Source of the DNA: NORP309 sp964352735
Lineage (GTDB): Bacteria; Pseudomonadota; Gammaproteobacteria; Xanthomonadales; Marinicellaceae
Direction: 5' to 3'
Length of the DNA: 64,000 nt
Assembly (NCBI GenBank): GCA_964352735.1
Contig: CAYGTC010000003.1
Span: 122,377 to 186,376 of the forward strand
The position numbers were made by a program, and so were the translations under genes. Of this stretch, positions 40,201 to 47,000 are shown one piece after another (position 1 is the first letter of the stretch; every line of letters begins with the position of its first letter). The notes beneath the pieces were generated by a model that was not told the origin of the DNA, searched no databases, and worked only from the letters and a program-made list of their open reading frames with translations.

Positions 40201-40770
40201 TTACTTGTTCCCGAAGTGTCCCAAGCAGTTGTGGTTGAAAATAAAGCACAAAAGAATCAAATTCTTGTGGTTTATTTCACAAGTAAAAAACCAGATTTAA
40301 GTGAAGAAAATCTTACCAATAAAATAATCGATAAACTTAAACAGAAGTTACCTGATTATATGCTTCCAAAAGCGTGGTTGAAATTGGATAAGATGCCAAT
40401 AACAAACAATGGAAAAATTGATCGTAATAATTTGCCATCATTTGAATTTAAGCCTTCAATAAATAGAATTCCACCATCTAGCCCAATAGAAATTCAATTG
40501 TCATTAATTTGGAGCGATTTATTAGAAATTGATGAGCAGTTGATATCTGCTGATTCTAATTTTTTTGATATAGGAGGGCATTCATTGTTAAGCATTCGGT
40601 TGATTAATGAAATTGTTGCAGTGTTTGCCTGCCAATTAAGGATTATTGATGTCTTTAACTGTCCAGATTTAGCAACTATGGCAGTGATTATTGAAACCTT
40701 ATCAGACTCACCAACTACAGAAGTTGTTGATAACTATGAAGATGGTTTAGTTGAAGAAATTCAATGGTAA
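25075..40770 (+). CDS. Giant NRPS subunit 2 (modules 7-10)
   Basis: NRPS of 5231 residues. The start is the ATG overlapping the upstream stop (TAATG), with AGGA a few bases before it. Order: TubC-type docking domain (residues 1-55), a C domain with a damaged active site, A(Thr)-PCP, C-A(unassigned)-PCP-E, C-A(Cys-like)-PCP-E, C-A(Orn)-PCP. The two C domains after E domains carry TPMQAGMVFQ and TAMQAGLLFH, the DCL signatures. Carriers before E domains read IGGDSI; the others read GGHSL. The protein ends without a TE in an acidic tail (NYEDGLVEEIQW), a likely partner for the docking domain of subunit 3, whose gene begins 71 bases later. It extends the chain by Thr, a D residue, D-Cys and Orn. 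The first C domain is odd because subunit 1 already ends with an intact C domain. Confidence 0.98.
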   Translation: MINKIINQVNSAGIQLFLEDGELKFKAPKGALTAELKAVLVENKAEIIQRLENDENYINRLKNEDAGHLLSYKQKRLWTQYQSNKKHFIHNWTQVFSLKENFDKQIIQVCFEQIIQRHEIFRTTYDKQNDEPKQIINDSKEFTIDEIDISNLPDQNKALSELVKILKTRVFDLTIDCMLHVTLVKSEQEYYMITTCHPIATDERSQKLLIKEFSHLYNVTIDKKNESLKHNNIQYVDYAYWHNQFLNGVHLNNEITYWEKQLNNAPKMHQIPTDFTRSLSLVPGSTESYETCLPKIVNLDLKLLAQKHDVSLSTVLHAAFFYLVSVMSRQKDIVIGMPVTGRTNQQLENLQGQLANDLALRIKIDTDVNFIELIKQLEQKKSEALHHQTVPFDKLVELLNIDISTGHQPIFQLCFLHINTTDNLSLENSILREKTDYQQSPCKYDLKLTVHESHSETKLDWQYSSQLFENSSVINMSGLFDNLLNELISQSNISLDEINLIDDAMHRQLLSWGEPLTQSTNKQLIHQRFERQVEKSPHSIALNFDDLKITYHQLNSMANKLSGDLIAECPLNDNTKIGVVFPRSIEMVVAILAILKSGAAYVPIDNNYPDSRVDNIIDNSSLSAILTTSSAQKRFEKYVNLCINITFEQLLQATSEFDYPNPELTIDHSALAYVIYTSGSTGKPKGVEIEHRQAARLFYTCDELYQFNQNDVWCLFHSISFDFSVWELWGALCNGAQLVIANEDEVLDQRLFLDLLENHSVNILNHTPSAFYQLQEQALIQKPQLTLRHIIFGGEALDVQKIKPWFSGDLTPQVQFSNMYGITETTVHTTHCFIDVAAQHKGSVIGRKLADLSAFVCDEQLRLLPQGVVGELYIGGAGVARGYCNQVDLTAERFIPNPFMSGDRLYRTGDLVRWLANGQLEYHGRIDNQVKIRGFRIELGEIEQVISNDADQVNNAVIVEESPAQRLIAYVCRSNSMDDESLMDLLKKALSSNLPEYMRPTEIVLIDHLPLTANGKLDKKRLPGVKKDESNQIVLATTATEIELINMWSGLLGLDLKMININSDFFELGGHSLSAMKMVAIVELAFKCILTVKHVFEYPILKDLAIVIDQLEKSNDSLIPKHTFKARIPLSFAQQRLWFVDQLEGASAEYNITSAVQISGVIDLSLLERSINTIVQRHEILRTTYHSSDEGAYQVINDDSQFSLKIIDKFNDHNALTRYIYEEGKKSFSLASDLMMRATLFTLTENSSVLVMTVHHIAFDEWSLNILIKEISSAYHSLLNNKPIQNIELPIQYADFAVWQRQQLSHDNLAQLLNYWKNALTDIPELHSLPLDKKRPEKQNFDGELFVQSIDSSIVDELMKISHQQQTTMFMTVQTILALLLARFSNTNDVVMGTPLAGRTKAQVNELIGFFINSVVLRTTIDYTVTFAELLQQSKKYILDAFKHQDLPFELLVDELKPARDLSFNPIYQISFSYHNIDIEPLEMGDLQFKPISNNISQVKYDLEIHARMVNKSLEITWIYAKSLFEEETIENLAQSLEGLMRSIIAEPAQTVGKHKYLNSCIEKQLLENSNQLTVKTEDYKTIHELFEAQVELTPEKVAVNCDGETLTYDELNKQANKLAHFLISQGIKNNDLIAICAERSVEFVIAIYAVLKAGGGYLPIDVNLPEQRVDQMLSDSCVKVVILQMDYFSSFSFDGKKTIPIDQNMRSVLTKQHSNLNPQIVKSDSAQHLAYVIYSSGSTGTPKGIEISHSALIASILSRHNYYKQPMEGLMSVSSVSFDASVIGFFWPLMCGSCLYMLDSFSSKDPNAILDCIEENNISHLVVTSQVYKNYLLLCENKEYSGPLRVVISGGEALEPKTHVLHTKLLWSNEAELYNEYGPTEATIWSSVYRCENDVYHSIPIGHSPGHCQLLVLSEFMQLLPFGVIGELYISGQTLARGYRNHSALTSEKFIEHERFGRIYRTGDLVRQTKDGNIHFMGRIDNQVKIRGYRIELEEIENCLYSCAEISSAKVIVDQDNGNEKLVAYVIKNNDVSNEDSNDFTLIKSVKATLTKSLPDYMVPSSIMIIDHFHLTDNGKVDFSKLPKPEYLSHNSYEAPQSAIEIQLVELWQTLLKQDEIGINDNFFEIGGDSILSIQLVSRANKAGIGITTKQLFKCQNIAELAKVAQLEPLNQSDAEIASGQITLLPIQRLFLEEKTDDQNHFNQSLLLHCPENLTHDYLISILSALYDHHDSLRLIFDCVDGQWHAFYRELTDVNINDACIEENIVSEDQKKYIESRCQYWQQQFDISTGPLFKAVLMRSQDKKVNRLFLVAHHLVVDGVSWRILLTDLQKCYEQIQSGQPINLGSKTASVKTWGNKLSEYIKSKDFEKERLYWENHTSELPMKLPINQKSISMATQSSTQYASIQLSEVKTTTLLQQCNQAYHTTINELLLAAVFQSFNQWTDSEYVSIYLESHGREAEFCDVDLTQTVGWFTSIFPLQLSCNDTQLTNVIASIKDQYRRIPNNGLGYGVMRYLDNSDFEKNKKHYSQVEFNYLGQFDQTINEQSQFKVAGESAGQAISEHNLRHTLIGLTGMVSNGRLRFDVDYSELNFKAEVIDQFAGLLLNNLEVIIDHCSRVEKSYYTPSDFSLAQVNWSDLQKWQDDYPNFSELYPATPMQAGMVFQSMLNSSAYVTQTYPLISGVIHTEAFKQAWQFAIDQYDVYRTCFVGMENVLHQLVQDKVELPWYYYDWSDLTETEQDKNFSKYLKNDKHKGFDLSHAPLIRVALFKLSDQSHRLLWTHHHSLTDGWCLPIIYNDVLHAYRALVNGESIAIQTKPSYKNYIRWLQDQHTESAIDFWQEKLEDISSPTPLMCLEKNNKVAGVHQVLDFRLDKDQTNEINNIARSLKVTVNTIVQYCWAFLLHRYSGENTIVFGATISGRPAEVSGIEEMVGLFINSIPVVVDFSQQTETEKALQGLHKEFQESCHFGYLPLVDIQRQSNINSGHLFESLLVFENYPVSESMEKASEVDDLLIVDFENDEQTEYGLTLLASCAKFLALRLSYQSDQFSEKSISKIADHLKQILLSLKNSIAHKVSPSMLTDYESNQLNLINDTNLPYISDACIHELVLKQAKSQPHLIACVCAGIAYDYQTLALKTRSLAAKLEQLGAKPNTLIAINIEKSFDQLVAMLAVMSSGSAYLPLNTDWPKAHKLKVIKNGKCSLLVGNDQESEHLAQDLDIICQSTDCEENNEYEFNKNVSPTDLAYVIFTSGSTGEPKGVMISHQNAINTMEHINKRFSISKKDCVFAISSIAFDLSVYDYFGPLMVGASVCIPTEDEVTDPSSWCRLVKTHQVTLWDSVPQLMQLAVEYAELVEDFDSLSSINSVMMSGDWIPLSLPERIRAVCPHASINSLGGATEGSIWSIIYPIKEIKADWRSIPYGKPLPNQKFYILDPHLNPCPYGITGELFIGGVGVAQGYWGNEELTNYRFPNDPITGERLYRTGDMGRFLEDGNIEFMGRQDDQVKIRGYRVELSEIEYYLNTDPELTDAVVLVRDFDKDSLLVAYVQTDMNVEQHDKLIKRLQELLSASLPAYMMPSAFVALKQMPLTTNGKLDKKALPMPEFKVDESFQGAHTPVEKQLVEIWQSVLGREKIGVLDNFFEIGGDSILSIQVTSRANSQGLYFTTRELFESQTIQKLSELVQFDKKVIISQEASQGKNILLPFQQHFLRSNTTHNQFNQSILLNLSSPIDENDLKGMTKLLYQRHDALRLIFKCEDKDWQAEYQPISEELISQSCLVEDLDDYKTEISARCEYWQKHFDIHTGPLLRIVMMRCTQENQYRLFLVAHHLIVDAVSWRIILSDLELMSQQLEEGLALELGSKTVSLQQWGTSIKEFSQSEELLSEHEYWTNSLSKPIIPLPIDYQQQDCGSAMSNKSINFEINANLTRKLLQKSNKVYHTTINELLLSAVSIGIKKWDPNQQAIRLIIEGHGRSDVMGDYDLSNTVGWFTNFYPLVLDCEDRNIENIILKTKEQFRAVPNSGFGYGLLKYICPESESIMRIKHLSEQPVHMAFNYLGQLDQVLSEKSAFSIAAEHAGSEMSDEIRRLYPLELNSMIINEQMRLSLGFSSELFDDKHVSELAEKIKQSLIDVINQCENASKGSYSPSDFPLANVSQSNINQWQEKYPVIQNIYPATAMQAGLLFHNLIDPSSYVTQNYPIFSGALDIELFRQAWVKLVARHEIYRTAFVGEIDDLQQLLLAEVELPWHTEDWSHLNEDEQANRFVQYREQDRIKGFDFSSAPLMRVALFSLKNDRFQMLFTHHHSLSDGWCMPILYNDLMEYYFSLVQNREAILAKVTPYVNYIEWLQKQPQDEAQIYWHNQLSDFDSATPLIYELPFQDHYSEYVEHSLLIDKVTTEKISRFAKENHTTINNILQFSWAYLLHKLSGQQQVVFGATIAGRPASLEGVDQMVGLFINTIPVIVDFSKNCSFSQHFKNLHTNFQESCEYGYLSLNEIQRQSSVQSGERLFNSIIVFENYPIEGMQKEINSVSDIQIEKFNTDERTDYALTISASFDKEFEIRLGYHKPLCSTEMIKRLASQLEQVFIELLRVDLSKNKNLSILPCQEVEQINQWQGEPIDVPSNISIANFFEGHVKKQENAIAVTDQDEQFTYKQIDTMANQLVHLLIEKGVSTQSVVGLMIPRGYMMVVSFIAIAKLKAIYVPINPSLPADRVQNICDAAHIEVFLSSHTLEQKLTFVNTELIQLDNIDLNDYPNDYKSHLAIKNDCHLLAYYIFTSGTTGTPKGVKISQKAIMASYLGWIDAYQLDTNEHCHLQMAELGFDVCIGDMVRSMCSGGHLVICDKMTLLDNKKLFELIKKHKVSIAEFVPVTLRHLLAHVEKINADLHNFKYLIVGSDVWYSDEHNKVLNYLSDTALLVNSYGLSECAVDSCYIATTKFNRLPSGMAIIGQPMKQARLYVLDPSLNQVPIAVKGELYIAGPGVGDGYLNLKNTADPFVDNPFEPGQKMYKTGDEVRWMHDGNLEYLGRKDQQIKIRGNRIELAEIESQILLVPEVSQAVVVENKAQKNQILVVYFTSKKPDLSEENLTNKIIDKLKQKLPDYMLPKAWLKLDKMPITNNGKIDRNNLPSFEFKPSINRIPPSSPIEIQLSLIWSDLLEIDEQLISADSNFFDIGGHSLLSIRLINEIVAVFACQLRIIDVFNCPDLATMAVIIETLSDSPTTEVVDNYEDGLVEEIQW
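25260..28410 (+). other. NRPS module 7: degenerate C-A(Thr)-PCP
   Basis: At 25660-25692 the C-domain active site reads CHPIATDERS instead of HHxxxDGWS. The first His is Cys and the Gly is Glu, while the second His (residue 197) and the Asp remain. The usual opening SxAQxRLWF is also changed to LSYKQKRLW. The A domain (about 26640-28150) reads D-F-W-N-I-G-M-V-H-K, exactly the threonine code. The carrier is FFELGGHSLSAMK. Confidence 0.88.
28430..32970 (+). other. NRPS module 8: C-A(unassigned)-PCP-E
   Basis: The LCL-type C domain has HHIAFDEWS, so Gly of the DG pair is Glu; activity is likely but not certain. The A domain (about 29810-31335) has FDASVIGFFW and reads D-A-I-V-I-G-E-I-W-K. I cannot match this to a substrate. 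Modules 11 and 12 share this code type. The E domain keeps HHLVVDGVSW, LESHGRE and FNYLGQF, so a D residue is expected. Confidence 0.8.
32980..37520 (+). other. NRPS module 9: C(DCL)-A(Cys-like)-PCP-E
   Basis: The C domain has YPATPMQAGMVF and HHHSLTDGW. The A domain (about 34370-35880) reads D-L-Y-D-M-S-L-I-W-K and has the LGGATEG motif also seen in the module 5 Cys domain. Cysteine is likely; the Asp for Asn change is unusual. The E domain has HHLIVDAVSW, IEGHGRS and FNYLGQL, so D-Cys is predicted. Confidence 0.8.
37535..40705 (+). other. NRPS module 10: C(DCL)-A(Orn)-PCP
   Basis: The C domain has YPATAMQAGLLFH and HHHSLSDGW, suited to a D-Cys donor. The A domain (about 38930-40440) reads D-V-G-E-I-G-S-V-D-K, one conservative change from the remembered ornithine code DVGEIGSIDK. 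The A5 motif is unusual, NSYGLSEC. The carrier is FFDIGGHSLL. Confidence 0.85.
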
Positions 40771-40795
40771 AAATTAAATAAGAAAACCGATGCAA

Positions 40796-40810
40796 CACAT
40801 TATTAATGTG
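40796..40810. repeat. Small hairpin between NRPS genes 2 and 3
   Basis: CACAT, a 5-base loop, then ATGTG, in the 71-base gap between the second and third synthetase genes. There is no T-run, so it is not a terminator. It might moderate read-through or mRNA stability, but this is weakly supported. Confidence 0.3.
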
Positions 40811-40841
40811 ATTGAATAATAAAAACAATTAGTGAAAAAGT

Positions 40842-41010
40842 ATGTATAAATTATTAAATTTATTTAAACAAAGAAATATCAAGGTTTCAGTCGATAATGG
40901 TCAATTAAAAACGTTAGCTGCCCCAGGCGCTATTGATGCAGATTTAGCAAAAGAAATTAGGAATAATAAGTTTGAACTAATTGAATTTCTTCAACAGAAT
41001 CAGTTGAATA
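40842..41010 (+). other. TubC-type N-terminal docking domain, subunit 3
   Basis: The first 56 residues resemble the docking domain of subunit 2: an initial helix, then IKVSVDNGQLKTLAAPGAI and DLAKEIRNNKFELIEFL. It probably receives the acidic C-terminus of subunit 2. Confidence 0.82.
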
Positions 41011-44000
41011 ATGAACAAGCTGAAATTTTCAACATAAGCAAAGCCCCTAGTTTACAACACTATCCATTGTCTTTTGCACAACAACGAATATGGTTTATCG
41101 ATCAAACAGAAGGTCAAAGTGCTCACTATAATATGCCATCAGTTATCCCTTTCCCGGGAGCAATAAATATTATGGCGTTTCAAAAAGCACTGAATACTAT
41201 TGTGAAAAGGCACGAAATTTTACGAACCAATTATTTTGAAGTTGATGGCAAGGCTGTACAAAAAGTCAAAGATGTTGAGAATGTGGAATTTAAAAAAATA
41301 GACCTTCACAGCGATCATAATTTTGATCAAGATATTAAGAGATTAGCAACAGAAGAAGCCAATAAGCCATTTAACCTGGCTAAGGATTTGATGATACGTT
41401 GTACTTTAATCAATTTTAATCAGGAGCAAACAGTTTTATTATTTACTGTCCATCACATTGCCTCCGATGGTTGGTCTATCAATATTATTGAAGATGAATT
41501 CAGTCAACTCTATTTAAATCACGCACATAAATTGCCTGAACTTTTATTGCAGTACAAAGATTATTCATATTGGCAGAGGCAATCTCTCGATAAAGAAAAA
41601 ATTAAAAAAGCACTGGATTATTGGCAGAATAGACTTCTAAACATTGATCAATGTCACAACCTTCCATTGGACAAGCCAAGAAGCAAATCACTCAATCGTA
41701 CTGCAGGGGTGGTGAACAAAAGAATTGATGGAGAATTGGCCAAGCAATTGAAAAACATAGCAAAATTGTGTAACGCCAGTATGTTTATTACTTTGCAAAC
41801 TGCATTTGCTATTTTAATTGCTCGTTGGAGTCATAGAAGTGATGTTTGTATAGGTAGTCCAATAAGCGGGCGAAACCATAAAGATATAGAGCCATTGATT
41901 GGTTTTTTTGTGAATAGTATCGTTCTTCGTTGTCAGCTACCAAATTCACAGACATTTAAACAAATAGTGAAAAATAACAGAGAAGATTACCTTACTGATT
42001 TTAATTATCAAGATGTGCCATTTGACATGTTGGTAGACAGGATTAAACCACAAAGGTCCTTAAATATAACACCATTATTTCAAATTTTCTTTGCTTATCA
42101 AAGTGAAAATAAAAATGTCAGTATTGAAAATAACCCTAATCAACTGTCTATGGATTTTAATTTTGCCAAATTTGACCTTGAACTGGGTGTAGAGGAAACC
42201 AGCGACTACTTTGATTTTAAATGGATTTACTCACAGTCCTTGTTTTCACAATCAACGATAGAAAGACTTTCAGAAAGTCTAGAAATATTATTAAAAGGAA
42301 TAACAGAAAATCCTGATTTATGTTGGCTGAATTATCCAATTTTACCAAAGTTTGATATAGAAAAATTAAATCAAATCAACGCTAAAATTGATATTAAACC
42401 GCATCAAAATATTATTGATTTATTCGAACAAATGGTCGAATTACACCCATCAGACATCGCTGTTGTCTATGAGGATCAAGAGTTAACGTATAAAGAACTG
42501 AATCACAAAGTAAACCAAGTTGCTCATGATTTATTACAAAGATCATTACCAGATAATCCAATAATTGGCTTGTATATTGAACGTTCTGTAGAAATGATTA
42601 TTGCGATATTTGGTATTCTAAAAGCTGGCTCAGCTTATATTCCTCTTGATCCCAACTATCCTGTGGCCAGGCTTAAATCTATGATTGAAGATGCTGATAT
42701 AGATTTATTATTATGTCGTGATGGAATACACCCTTTTGTTGAGCAAAATTTAACACAAATTTGTACCCTCGATTCTTTAATTCAACAGCAAAAATTTGAT
42801 AACCCTAACCTCAAGATTAAAGCAACTGATCTTGCTTATGTGATATATACATCAGGCTCAACGGGAAAACCAAAGGGCATTGCTATTGAGCATCAACACA
42901 TAGCAGCATCAACAATAGCACGGCACCATTATTATAAAGAACCAGTGCTTAAAATATTAACTTTGTCTTCTATGTCATTTGATGCTTCATTGATTGGCTT
43001 TTTTTGGGCTCTGACAAAGGGCGCCCAATTACACATAATGAGTACATCAGATTCAAAAGAAATCGATTTGATTTATAAAATGGTCAATGATAAATCGATC
43101 AGTCACTTACTAATTCCACCAGCTTTGTATAAACCATTATTGCAAAACATTGGTAATAAAGGAATAAACAGTGATTTAAAATTGGTGATTTCTGGTGGAG
43201 AATCTATGGATGTGGAATTACTTGATCTACATAACCAGTCACCTTGGAGTAATCAAGCTGATTTTTACAATGAGTATGGCCCAACTGAAGCATCAGTTTG
43301 GAGTACAGTTTTTAAAATGAATTTGGAAAATGATAATGAAAGGATTCCTATTGGCGCCAGTCCTGGACATGCTGAATTATATGTTTTCAATGAGGCACTA
43401 GAAGAATCCCCAGTGGGTGTTGAAGGGGAGTTATATATTGGAGGTTTGGGCGTAGCACGCGGATATCTGAATAGACCTGAATTGACCAAACAAAAATTTG
43501 TTTATCACCCTAAATATTCAAGCAAACGACTTTATCGTACTGGTGATTTAGTTAAATTGTTAAAAAATGGTCAATTTGAATTTTTGGGGCGTACAGATGA
43601 TCAAGTCAAAATTCGTGGGTTTAGAATAGAACTGGAGGAAATTGCAAATGAATTGAGGCAACAAGCTCTTATCAAAAATGCAATTGTTACTACGAGTCAA
43701 CATAATGATACCCTTAAGATAGTGGCTTATATTGTAATATTGGGAGAAGAAGAGTCATTCAATAAAGTATATTGTAAACAACAGCTTAAAAAGAAGCTGC
43801 CAGATTATATGGTGCCTAATGCCATTATGATTGTTGATACTTTTCCCATTACAGTCAATGACAAAATTGATATACAAAGTTTGCCACAGCCACAGTTTGA
43901 GGAGTATGGCCAATACATTCCACCAAGCACTGACAATGAAAAGGTTTTGGTTAATATTTGGCAAGATTTATTAAATAAAAAAATAATTGGGGTTCATGAT

Positions 44001-47000
44001 AATTTTTTTGAAATTGGTGGCGATTCTATTTTATCAATTCAAGCCATTTCTAGAGCGAACCAACAAGGATTGTTTTTGACCACCAAACAGCTTTTTGATA
44101 ATCAAACAATTGCGGAATTAGCCTTAGTTGTGGGTACAGAAAACATTAAAAAGATTTCCCAAGAAAAAATATCTGGGAAATCGATATTAATGCCAATTCA
44201 ACAAAGGTTTTTGAGTGAATTGACAGAATTACATCACTTTAATCAATCTATTTTATTAACTCCCCCCAAAGGGTTTAATCTATCCAATGCAAAAGAAATA
44301 TTATTTAATTTATACCAAAAGCACGATGCACTAAGGCTCACCGTTCAAACCATCAATGGTTTAAAAGAAGCTGAGTATATTGAATGGGATAAGACAGCCC
44401 AAAAAGCGTCATTAATAGTGGAAAATATAGGAGATGAAAATCATACTGAGTTTATAGAACGAAAATGCAGACACTGGCAACAGCAATTTAAATTACAGAA
44501 TGGACCATTATTTAAAATGATCGTTTTTATTGATGGTTTGAATTGCCATCGTTTGTTTTTGCTTGCGCATCACTTTATTGTTGATGCTGTTTCGTGGAGA
44601 ATTTTATTAACCGATATGGAGTTAGCATTTAATGCTCTTGCTAATAAACAGGTAATTACGCTTTCTGATAAAACCTCTTCATTGCATTCTTGGGCACACA
44701 CATTACACGAGTATGCTCAAAGTGATGAGTTATTAAGTCAGTTACCCTATTGGAAAAGTATTTGTAAACAACACATTACTGCGTTACCTAAAGACAAGGA
44801 TAATCCTGTTTCCGTAAAAATTAGTACCACAAAAGTCATTCACTTTGAACTGAGTAAATCAGAAACACAACAATTACTGGAACACTCTAATAAACCATAC
44901 AATACAAATACTCAAGAACTATTGTTGGCTTCAATTTATCTTGCTTTTCAGCAATGGCATGAAGGCAATGGGTTGGGAATATACTTAGAAAATCATGGCA
45001 GGCAGCCTTCAGTTGGTGAAGCTGATCTAACAGAAACGGTTGGTTGGTTTACCAATATTTATCCACTAAAAATTCAATCACCTTCAAGTGATATTTCTAC
45101 AGTCATTAAAGTGGTAAAAGAAAAATTGAGAAGTGTTCCTGATGATGGACTGGGATATGGTGTTTTGCGTTATATGGCTGGAGTCAAGGATTTAGATATT
45201 GATCTTGAGCATTTGCAGCTAGAGTTTAATTACTTGGGGCAATTTGATCAAAGTATTAATCAAACATCCACATTCAAATTAGCAACAGAAAATACAGGAG
45301 ACTCAATTTCTCCAGATGGATTGAGACATACTTTGCTTGGCATTACATGCTTAGTCAGTCATGGAAAAATGATGTTTAATTTAGATTACAGTCATCAACA
45401 TTATCATGATAAAACCATGCAAAATTTATCAGAATTGTTATTAGAACGTATTCGATTATTACTCAAACATTGTATCGAAGTAAAATCAATTAATTTTACC
45501 CCCTCAGACTTTCCTCTGGTAAAAATAAAACAGCAAGAAATTGATTCAATAAGTAATGTATGTATTGATTTAAAAAATATTTACCCCGCTACACCGATGC
45601 AACAAGGAATGATTTTTCATAGTGAGATTGAGGCATCTTCATATACAGTGCAAACATATCCATTGTTATCAGGCAAGTTAGATCAAGAATTATTGAAATT
45701 AGCTTGGCAACAAGTTATTAAAAGATATGATATTTTTCGAACAGCTTTCATATGGAATGATGAAGACCTACTTCAAGTGGTTTCAAATGCTGCTGAAATC
45801 CCTTGGTACTTTGAAGATATATCTTCTTTTGAGATCAAAAAACAAGATAAATACTTTTCTGATTGGTTAGAGAAAGATCGCAATCAAGGTTTTGATTTCA
45901 ATACGCCTCCGTTAATGAGGGTATCTTTATTCAAATTAGCTGAAAATTCATATCGTATGTTATGGTCGCATCATCATTCCCTTACAGATGGTTGGTGTTT
46001 GCCAATAGTATATTCTGAAGTCATGCAGTATTATCAAGCATTTATATCAAACAAAAATATTGATTTGCCTGCAGTAGTACCTTTCGAAAAATATATCAGT
46101 TGGTTACAAAGCCAATCGAGACCATTAGCTGAGGAATTCTGGTTTAATAAATTAAAAGGCATCAGCGAAGCAACACCTCTTATGATTGGTAAATCTACTG
46201 TTGACACTATTGGTTATCAGACTAAGGGTATAAAATTGTCTATTGAAAAGACCAAAGAACTTTTAAATTTTGCACAATCAAACCAAGTCACAATCAATGT
46301 TGTATTTCAATTAGCATGGGCCTATTTACTTCATCGTTATAGTGGGCAAAAAAAAGTCGTTTTTGGAGCAACAATTTCCGGTAGACCAGCCAATATAAAA
46401 GGCATTGAAGATATGGTAGGTCTATTTATTAATACGATTCCTGTCGTTGTTGAAATACAGAAAGATCAAAAAATTATTTCGCAAATAAAACAACTTCATC
46501 AAGATTTTCAAATGGCCAGTGAGTATGGTTATCTTTCATTGCTTGATATTCAAAGCCAGTCAGCAGTAGTTAATGGACAAAATTTATTTAACACTTTGGT
46601 GGTGTTTGAAAATTACCCAGCGGGTGAAACGATTAAAGAAAGCCAGGTCATGGATGAGTTAAAAGTAATTGATTTTGAAAGTGATGAGAGTACAGATTAT
46701 GCACTAACTGTATCAGTTTCATGCAATGAAATACTGGATATACGCATTGGTTATGATCAATCAGAGTTTGAAGAGGTGCGGATTGAGAGATTATTATCTC
46801 ATTTGGAAAATATTTTAATGCAGTTGCCATTTTCCTATGATTTTAATCAACCCATTCAAATGCTAACTCAAAATGAGCTAAATAAGTTGGATTATTGGCA
46901 AAATCAGATACTAGAACCCAGTGATGAAAGTTTAGCTGATTTAATTAATGACTCATTATTAAATAATAGTGAAAAGATTGCTGTGATTAGCTATCAAAAT

